From an uncultured Pirellula sp. (GTDB lineage: Bacteria > Planctomycetota > Planctomycetia > Pirellulales > Pirellulaceae): 20,607 bases of DNA. The stretch spans positions 1-20,607 of the forward strand of contig CAITIF010000830.1 of the NCBI GenBank assembly GCA_903892365.1. The letters run 5' to 3'. The position numbers and the translations under genes were made by a program. Position 1 is the first letter of the stretch. Each line of letters opens with the position of its first letter. The notes below the pieces were generated by a model. The model saw nothing but the letters and a program-made list of their open reading frames with translations. It was not told the DNA's origin and searched no databases. Positions 16,101 to 20,607 of the stretch are shown piece by piece.

Positions 16101-16520
16101 ATTCACGAAGGCAAAGGGCACTGGATGGATCGAAAAGATGCTCAAGCGATCCCATGGATGGCACAGTACACTCGCGATCCATTTCCAAGCCGCATCGTCT
16201 GGAAACAAGACGACGTTGTACAAAAACGATTTTACTGGCTCGCGGTGGAACCAACCGACATTCGCGAACGGGCATTGGTGATAGCCAATCGCGATGGTCA
16301 AACATTCGATGTCCAGTCTCAAGACGTCGATAAGATCACATTGCGATTCAATGATTCCATGATCGACTTCGATCAACCCATCAAGATTACCTCGGGCGAG
16401 AAAGTGCTATTCGAAGGAAAAGTAGAACGATCTCTGGAATGTATTAAAAAGACCCTGAGCGAACGCGGCGATCGAACTTCCGTTTATTCATGCGAAGTCA
16501 CGGTAACGCTAAGCCCATGA
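13113..16520 (+). CDS. Secreted CBM9 - transglutaminase-like - alpha/beta esterase fusion protein
   Basis: Up to 1135 residues, exported. A signal peptide lies at about residues 35-57 (hydrophobic core ACTLSALLLI, cleavage after SLQA). ATG 13161 (residue 17), with GGAAG nine bases upstream, is the better start; the ATG at 13113 overlaps the cutC stop. Residues ~82-302 resemble a CBM9-type carbohydrate-binding domain (PIVLDGKLDEASW ... DNDFEVFIDPDGDNHAYYEF ... WSLEIAIPW). Residues ~530-620 are transglutaminase-like, with Cys552 in ASCTGLS and His585 in NHSWVEVW; GAAEP stands where the usual Asp would be. Residues ~835-1020 are an esterase-like hydrolase with HGGGG (842-846), the Ser916 nucleophile in GYSAGG, likely Asp964 and His1003. 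A beta-rich C-terminal module follows. It may bind and trim an extracellular glycan or glycopeptide; the substrate is unknown. It overlaps ldhA by ATGA. Confidence 0.8.
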   Translation: MNTKHYLYRRHWKMKFMRHSHQASGMTIASMSIAMNRIAVACTLSALLLIGSPSLQAGSSGDWDNMKGITPQGYVCAATKSPIVLDGKLDEASWKSAPWTNDFNDIEADLRPKPRQRTRAKMLWDTDYVYIAAEISEQHIQGTITKHDEVIFQDNDFEVFIDPDGDNHAYYEFEMNALNTTWDLFLPKPYKDGGVADNSWEFQGLKSAVHLEGTINEPSDVDSFWSLEIAIPWKAFPKHPGYSLPPRNGDQWRFGFSRVEWQFDVVEGKYQKVPKTKEDNWVWSPQGIVDMHRPERWGFVEFTSDESNQRSFAHDESLTIRDNLMEVYHRQRAFREKNGQWAADWKTLDFEPKSPSSESARMQANSEGYTASLVQKTEDGAKRTWFVRQDSKLWSQMDNKLVQEALGRSGENRKNLESALTQVAPEQLEAMEFLIANMPDRDLKALTTDFLTENVQLSYQAMNESPWKDQIPTDIFLNNILPYANINEGREPWRKDFRARFLPLIEGAKSPSQAAAMLNQKLFPLVKVKYSTQRAKADQNPTESIKSGLASCTGLSILLIDACRAVGIPARFVGTPLWSDNSGNHSWVEVWDDGWHFTGAAEPSGDALDQAWFIGRAATAKRDSVMNAIYAVSFQKTPLKFPLVWDRSIDYIKAVNVTDRYTQLGVKTPEGKSLVMVRVLDANVGQRVAAKIRVLDQAGNELSAGLSKDERFDANDHLQFYVPIDQEFSIEASEGGRVIKQTFPSPTNGKTITLELPPKVAAISTATRFVSTNAAATDSLTKSEAEEALQKLWQEHVASIRESRADEMKSQEIVMNKLKMPFSTEVFGEKPEKGRSMYISMHGGGGAPSHVNNQQWDNQKKLYKLEEGVYVVPRAPTDTWDLWHQAHIDLFFDRLIENCIVFDDVDPNRVYIMGYSAGGDGVYQLAPRMADRLAAASMMAGHPNETSPLGLRNLPFTLHMGGNDSAYNRNKIAAEWAVKLEDLQKQDPKGYVHFVKIHEGKGHWMDRKDAQAIPWMAQYTRDPFPSRIVWKQDDVVQKRFYWLAVEPTDIRERALVIANRDGQTFDVQSQDVDKITLRFNDSMIDFDQPIKITSGEKVLFEGKVERSLECIKKTLSERGDRTSVYSCEVTVTLSP

Positions 16521-17512
16521 AAACGATTGTATTTGATAGCAAGCCGTATGATCGCGAATACCTTCAATCGGCCGTTGGTTCATCGCAAGTGGACTGGAAC
16601 TTCCAAGAGTCTCGGCTAACCCCGGAGACGGCCAAGATTGCAGACGGTTCCCAAGCCGTTTGCATCTTCGTGAATGATTTGGCCGATCGACCAACCCTGC
16701 AATCCTTGGCCAAACAAGGTGTTCGGTTAGTTGCCTTGCGATGTGCCGGGTTCAACAATGTGGACTTGGTTGCTGCTAAAGAACTGGGACTGTCGATCGT
16801 CAGGGTGCCTGCGTACTCGCCTCATGCGGTCGCAGAACATACGGTCGGCTTACTCATGACCTTGAACCGAAAAATCCACCGTGCCTACAATCGTGTTCGC
16901 GAGCTAAATTTTTCGATCAATGGTTTGGTTGGGTTCGATATCTTTGGCAAGACAATTGGGATCATTGGAACCGGCAGGATCGGCCAGATTACGGCTCAGA
17001 TCTTTCGAGGCTTTGGTGCAAACGTGATCGCGTACGACCCATTTCCTAATTCGACTTGGGCAAACACCTATGGAGTGCGGTACACATCGCTGGATGACCT
17101 TTTTAGTCAATCGGACGTTCTGTCATTGCATTTGCCGCTGACGCCAGAAACCAAGCACTTGATCAACTCGACCACCTTGGCTCGGACCAAGCGAGGCGTC
17201 TACTTGGTCAACACCAGCCGAGGCAAGCTGATTGAAACGACAGCCTTGATCGCTGCTATTAAAACAGGGCAAGTGGGAGGGGTTGCTCTGGATGTTTATG
17301 AGGAAGAAGAAGGAGTCTTCTTTCACGATCTTTCAGGGATTGTGCCTCAGGATCAAGAGCTCTCGCAGTTGCTGATTTTTCCTAACGTTTTGATTACTTC
17401 ACACCAGGCGTTCTTGACTCAAGAGGCGCTCTCGGAAATCGCGAGAGTGACCGTTGAAAATCTTTTGCGATTCCATCGCCAAGAGGCGTTTTTGGAAGGG
17501 ACGTCCTTGTAG
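16517..17512 (+). CDS. ldhA: D-lactate dehydrogenase (NAD-dependent 2-hydroxyacid dehydrogenase)
   Basis: The 331-residue cytoplasmic enzyme is close in length and sequence to E. coli LdhA, which reduces pyruvate to D-lactate and recycles NADH. Shared landmarks are AVCIFVNDLADRP, ALRCAGFNNVDLVAAKELGL, VRVPAYSPHAVAEHTVGLLM and LNRKIHRAYNR. The NAD site is GTGRIG (151-156) with Asp174 at the end of the next strand. The catalytic residues are Arg235 in NTSRG, a Glu in DVYEEEEG (near 264) and His296 in SHQAFLT. I chose ATG 16517 because it overlaps the previous stop (ATGA) and homology starts there. A longer frame from 16490 adds only an unrelated peptide. It is the last gene of the cutC operon. 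Another D-2-hydroxyacid substrate is possible but less likely. Confidence 0.9.
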   Translation: MKTIVFDSKPYDREYLQSAVGSSQVDWNFQESRLTPETAKIADGSQAVCIFVNDLADRPTLQSLAKQGVRLVALRCAGFNNVDLVAAKELGLSIVRVPAYSPHAVAEHTVGLLMTLNRKIHRAYNRVRELNFSINGLVGFDIFGKTIGIIGTGRIGQITAQIFRGFGANVIAYDPFPNSTWANTYGVRYTSLDDLFSQSDVLSLHLPLTPETKHLINSTTLARTKRGVYLVNTSRGKLIETTALIAAIKTGQVGGVALDVYEEEEGVFFHDLSGIVPQDQELSQLLIFPNVLITSHQAFLTQEALSEIARVTVENLLRFHRQEAFLEGTSL

Positions 17513-17542
17513 GCACATGCGTCAAGTGTGCCAATGTGTCTC

Positions 17543-17565
17543 GCATGGTGTGGCAGCACACATGC
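17543..17565 (+). terminator. Hairpin after ldhA
   Basis: GCAT-G-GTGTG (17543-17552) pairs with CACACATGC (17557-17565) across the loop GCAG, with one bulged G. It begins about 30 bases after the ldhA stop. No T tract follows, so termination would be weak or need Rho. The surrounding bases carry two copies of CACATGCG. Confidence 0.3.
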
Positions 17566-17613
17566 ACATGCGCAAGGTTCATTGGGTTGATTGGCAATTG
17601 GCTTGTCGCTTTG

Positions 17614-17687
17614 TTGAGCCGCGGGCGCTAGCCGCGTTGAGTTCCATTGCGTTAGATACGTGGTCGCGGCTAGCGCCTGCGGCTCAA
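17614..17687. repeat. GC-rich 23-bp palindromic element between convergent genes
   Basis: The left arm at 17614-17636 and the right arm at 17665-17687 are inverted copies over 23 bases with one mismatch, which would be a G-U pair in RNA. They are separated by a 28-base loop. Arms contain GCCGCGGGCGCTAGCCGCG. I recall similar GCGCTAGC-type palindromes scattered through Pirellulaceae genomes, but cannot check that here. The element lies between ldhA and the convergent universal stress protein gene, 49 bases past the latter's stop. It is strong enough to act as a bidirectional transcript end or mRNA-stabilising stem. Confidence 0.75.
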
Positions 17688-17735
17688 GGTAGGGCTGACT
17701 AGCACGGTCTAAATGTAACGATGTGCTTAACAAAG

Positions 17736-18647
17736 TTATCGCGAATGTTTCACAGCAAGAATACTTAGCTTCGAATGACTCAGCACTCGATCTGCGGTGT
17801 TACCCAGTACTAAGCCCGATAGTCCGTTGCGACCTACATTACCGATCACCACAAGTTCAACCTTGGTCTCTTTCGCGCATTGGCAAATCTCTTTCCAAGC
17901 GATCCCGTTGCGAACATGCGAAAAAATGGCCTGTCCACCTGGGGCTAGGGTTGCAATGAATTGCTTAAGATTTTGTTCAGCTTGTTCACGCACAGCATTT
18001 CGCATAATTTCGGCGTCGGATTTTGGAAAGGACATGACTTTTGGAATGTCCCCATCGTCGATCACGTGCAAAAGGTGAACGTCCGCACCCAACTGTTTTG
18101 CTAAAGAAAATCCCTCTTCGGCAGCGACGAGAGAGGATTCCGAAAAATCGGTACACAGCAAAATCGACTTCGGTTTCCTTGGCATTTCATCGCTCGTGGC
18201 CAGGACAGAGCACGTGCAACGTGTGATCAATCCTCGAGAAGTGCTCCCCAAGAGAAACTGTTCCCAGCCAGAATGCCCGCTTCGCCCGGTAACAACAAGA
18301 TCGATCTTTTCTTGCTCCACCAGATCGGAGATGGCGATGTGCGGCGATCCGACAGCGACTCGGGCTTCGACTTTCAGTCCGTCCGTTCCGGTGTCTTGAA
18401 TCAGCTTTTCCAAATTAACAATAGCATCTTGCCGCAGCTCCTCTTGCATGACGGCGTAGTCGTAGAAAGGGCCGCCAAGCTCGGATACGGTTGGCATGAT
18501 GGCCAGGTCGGAAACACAATGGGCGACAAGCAATTTTGCGTTGGATGCCTTTGCAATCTCAACCGCTCTTGCAAAGGCAATTCGAGCATGACGAGAAAAA
18601 TCGCATGCCACCAGGACTTTTTTGTAAAGCTGAGTTTCGACACTCAC
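17736..18647 (-). CDS. Tandem universal stress protein (two UspA domains)
   Basis: About 303 residues in two UspA folds (PF00582), a soluble cytoplasmic protein type induced under starvation, low oxygen or other stress. The first domain runs from KKVLVACDFSRHARIAFARA to about residue 155; its nucleotide-binding loop is GRSGHSGWEQFLLGSTS, matching G-2x-G-9x-G-S. The second starts at KSILLCTDFSESSLVAAEEG and ends with GNVGRNGLSGLVLGNTADRV, again G-2x-G-9x-G but with Asn in place of Ser/Thr. ATP binding is therefore likely in the first domain. I chose GTG at 18647 because GAAGGA lies about 8 bases upstream and similarity begins there; the frame is open to a TTG at 18725. It lies 87 bases downstream of the large gene on the same strand. 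Confidence 0.9.
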   Translation of the reverse strand: MSVETQLYKKVLVACDFSRHARIAFARAVEIAKASNAKLLVAHCVSDLAIMPTVSELGGPFYDYAVMQEELRQDAIVNLEKLIQDTGTDGLKVEARVAVGSPHIAISDLVEQEKIDLVVTGRSGHSGWEQFLLGSTSRGLITRCTCSVLATSDEMPRKPKSILLCTDFSESSLVAAEEGFSLAKQLGADVHLLHVIDDGDIPKVMSFPKSDAEIMRNAVREQAEQNLKQFIATLAPGGQAIFSHVRNGIAWKEICQCAKETKVELVVIGNVGRNGLSGLVLGNTADRVLSHSKLSILAVKHSR

Positions 18648-18734
18648 GTTGTTTTTCCTTCGATGCGAGAATGAGCTTCCATGGGAACTGAGCCCAAGCA
18701 GCCACCTATGCAACGTTTGTGCCAAACGCCTTGT

Positions 18735-20607
18735 TTACTTTCGCGTTTGACTCGCAACAAACTTCGTGGCGGGATCCACCCCCAAACATCCGACCAGCGT
18801 TACCAGGTAAGTCGGTTGGGAACACGCCTGAAGCTGAGCCTTGGCCAATTGCAGTTGCTTTTGCAGACCAAGACGTTTGGTGACGGCACTATGGGTTGGC
18901 CGGCCACAGTACTCTTCCAAGTAGGCAACATGGCGAGTCCACAATGCGATGTCCACGCGTTGTTTGCATTGCAACCGGGATCGGTACCAATCGCTTTGCA
19001 TCAAATTCTCCCGAGTGAATAGCGATCGTACTTCTGGAGAGCTCAACGAGAACCCGTTCCAGGTCCCTTCCGCCATGATTTTGAGAATTGCTTGCAACGG
19101 TGGGCAGGCTAATTCGAAACTTCCATCCTGCAAGTACACTTCCGCCACTCGCCTTTGAGCTTCCGCGATATGCAAAATTCCGTCTGCGTACGAATCCATA
19201 TCTTGCTTCTCAGGACAAAGAATTCGTTCGTCGAAAACCTTGCTAGGATTATCAAAGACGCGACCGAAGTAACGTCTCACAAATCGAGAAGTGATTCGAT
19301 ATCCCAGCCGACTAGCGGGTATAAGAACCCCCTCATGCTCGAAGTCCTCCAGTTTTTCAAGCAACCCACTGCGGATCAAGAAATCGGGCTCACGCTCTTC
19401 AGGACGCAATCGACACCAAATCTCAGGCACAAACATACTGATGTCGTGTCCGACTTCAATCTCGGGGCCGATATGACCGGCAGCTGTACTGTATCCACCT
19501 AAACCGGTCAGAATCATACTGACGATCGACGTGTTCAGATCGTAGCACATGTTCAGCGCATTGAACGGACCTTTGGTAAGCGCACCTTCGCTTCCAGCCC
19601 CAGTTGTCGACGGGCTCTTCCCTGTTAGCGAACAGACGTAATCCATCACCAATTCCGGTAGCTCTTGATAATGAATCGGTCCAAACACTGCCAGAGACCG
19701 AATCCCCACCTTCAGTTCCGGTGGATTGTTGCGTCGACCCGACAAGATCGACCCGACAGGAATCGGAACTGGTGCATTGGCGGGGGTTGCGCGATACAGT
19801 TGAATACCACGAAAAGCCACGTAGCGGTCGAATGGATCGAGCAAATCGGGGCGGTCTTGCAGATAACGAGGATTCTTGGAAGGCTTGCCGTCCACCCAAC
19901 GCGGCTGGGCCGATGAGACAACAAATTCTTGCTTGCTCGCCATAAAGCTCGTCAGCCGATCTCGCATCGGTGCAGAGTATTGTTCAAAATCGATGATGTT
20001 CGAGATCTCTTGCTCGATAGTCTTGCGCGCTAGAGGCTCAAAATTACAGAAGAAGTTGCCAACATCCGCAATGTCCTTTTCCGTTTGTTTGTCCAATCCA
20101 CGATGGACTGCATCGTCGGGGCGTTGAAACAAGCGATACTCGCAATTGGCGACAAACTTGTAACTTCGCTCCGCAGGAAAGTCTTTGCCTTCAGGCAACG
20201 TGGGAAGAAAGCGTTTGGGGACCACTACGCTAGCGGTGATATCGTCCTCCAACTGAATCTTGGCTGCGGCGGCAAAGTCCTGACGAAGCTTGTACATCCG
20301 CCATCGCCCAAGTGGGTCCAAGCCCACTCTTAGATACATGCCAACTAGTTTACGGTTCCCAAATTTAAGCTCGTGCCCATTGTCGCCATTGACCACATCT
20401 ACACCGAAATGCTGTCTCCAATTGCCATTCCATTCCGGCTTGCAGAAGCGCTTGATGATAAAGGCCATAGCGTACAAATGAGTCGGAATACTCTTGAGCC
20501 AAGTGTTGTACGCATCCGTATACTCGCGGGAAGGAGTGAGCAGTTTGATGACGCTTCCCAAAGTGCGATCGGGGTCCAACACCTTTCGGCTATCGCGCTT
20601 TCCATAA
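18735..20607 (-). CDS. Large conserved protein, 5'-truncated; possible pyrophosphate-type PEP carboxykinase
   Basis: The frame reaches the right edge of the window without a stop, so about 624 C-terminal residues are visible and the start lies outside; the GTG at 20582 is internal-looking. It is a soluble protein with no signal peptide or membrane helix. Conspicuous segments are SVIKLLTPSREYTDAYNTWL, HFGVDVVNGDNGHELKFGNR, LEDDITASVVVPKRF, YRLFQRPDDAVHRGLDKQTE, TGKSPSTTGAGSEGALTKG and TAAGHIGPEIEVGHDISMF. From memory this resembles the PPi-dependent PEP carboxykinases (EC 4.1.1.38, about 1100-1200 residues), which interconvert PEP, CO2 and phosphate with oxaloacetate and pyrophosphate. I cannot confirm the match, and there is no ATP/GTP-type P-loop. 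Treat the function as a hypothesis; that it is a real, conserved gene is much more certain. Confidence 0.6.
   Translation of the reverse strand, partial: YGKRDSRKVLDPDRTLGSVIKLLTPSREYTDAYNTWLKSIPTHLYAMAFIIKRFCKPEWNGNWRQHFGVDVVNGDNGHELKFGNRKLVGMYLRVGLDPLGRWRMYKLRQDFAAAAKIQLEDDITASVVVPKRFLPTLPEGKDFPAERSYKFVANCEYRLFQRPDDAVHRGLDKQTEKDIADVGNFFCNFEPLARKTIEQEISNIIDFEQYSAPMRDRLTSFMASKQEFVVSSAQPRWVDGKPSKNPRYLQDRPDLLDPFDRYVAFRGIQLYRATPANAPVPIPVGSILSGRRNNPPELKVGIRSLAVFGPIHYQELPELVMDYVCSLTGKSPSTTGAGSEGALTKGPFNALNMCYDLNTSIVSMILTGLGGYSTAAGHIGPEIEVGHDISMFVPEIWCRLRPEEREPDFLIRSGLLEKLEDFEHEGVLIPASRLGYRITSRFVRRYFGRVFDNPSKVFDERILCPEKQDMDSYADGILHIAEAQRRVAEVYLQDGSFELACPPLQAILKIMAEGTWNGFSLSSPEVRSLFTRENLMQSDWYRSRLQCKQRVDIALWTRHVAYLEEYCGRPTHSAVTKRLGLQKQLQLAKAQLQACSQPTYLVTLVGCLGVDPATKFVASQTRK

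Overview
The window looks like an ordinary chromosomal segment of a planctomycete, most likely a marine Pirellulaceae (Rhodopirellula relatives). The reasons are the moderate GC content, the phenylalanyl-tRNA synthetase beta chain without its usual OB-fold domain, a secreted CBM9/transglutaminase/esterase protein, and a GC-rich palindrome of a type I recall from these genomes. The taxonomic call is inference. No rRNA, tRNA, CRISPR array, transposase, integrase or phage gene is visible, and no gene is clearly of foreign origin.

Layout. Bases 1-204 hold no recognisable gene. Bases 205-5550 are an envelope block: a minus-strand flippase-like (LPG-synthase TM) membrane protein diverges, across 40 bp, from an AI-2E family transporter with a very large soluble insert. 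The transporter is followed almost without gap by a DUF2079 polytopic membrane protein. Bases 5722-9849 are a translation block, rpmI-rplT-pheS-pheT, with structured spacers: possible L20-type elements between rpmI and rplT, and two competing hairpins between rplT and pheS. infC, the usual upstream partner, is absent. A family-2-like glycosyltransferase without an obvious DxD motif follows (9981-10883).

Bases 10884-11197 are the largest gene-free stretch. They lie between convergent genes and contain GTACTC/GAGTAC repeats that form two nested perfect inverted repeats around two smaller hairpins. An EamA/DMT permease with a repetitive Pro/Glu tail is on the minus strand (11198-12208). From it diverges a plus-strand operon, cutC - large secreted three-module protein - ldhA (12430-17512), in which both junctions can be read as ATGA overlaps. 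After ldhA, a hairpin and a 23-bp inverted repeat (17614-17687) fill the gap to the convergent, minus-strand tandem universal stress protein. The window ends inside a large minus-strand gene, cut at its 5' end, which may be a pyrophosphate-type PEP carboxykinase.

How the genes work together. The clearest functional unit is ribosome and aminoacylation supply (L35, L20, PheRS). LdhA, the universal stress protein and the possible PEP carboxykinase would fit fermentative or low-energy metabolism, but this is a loose neighbourhood on opposite strands, not a demonstrated system. I found no convincing new multi-gene system. The best leads are the nested-repeat element, the rplT-pheS leader structure and the three-module secreted protein.
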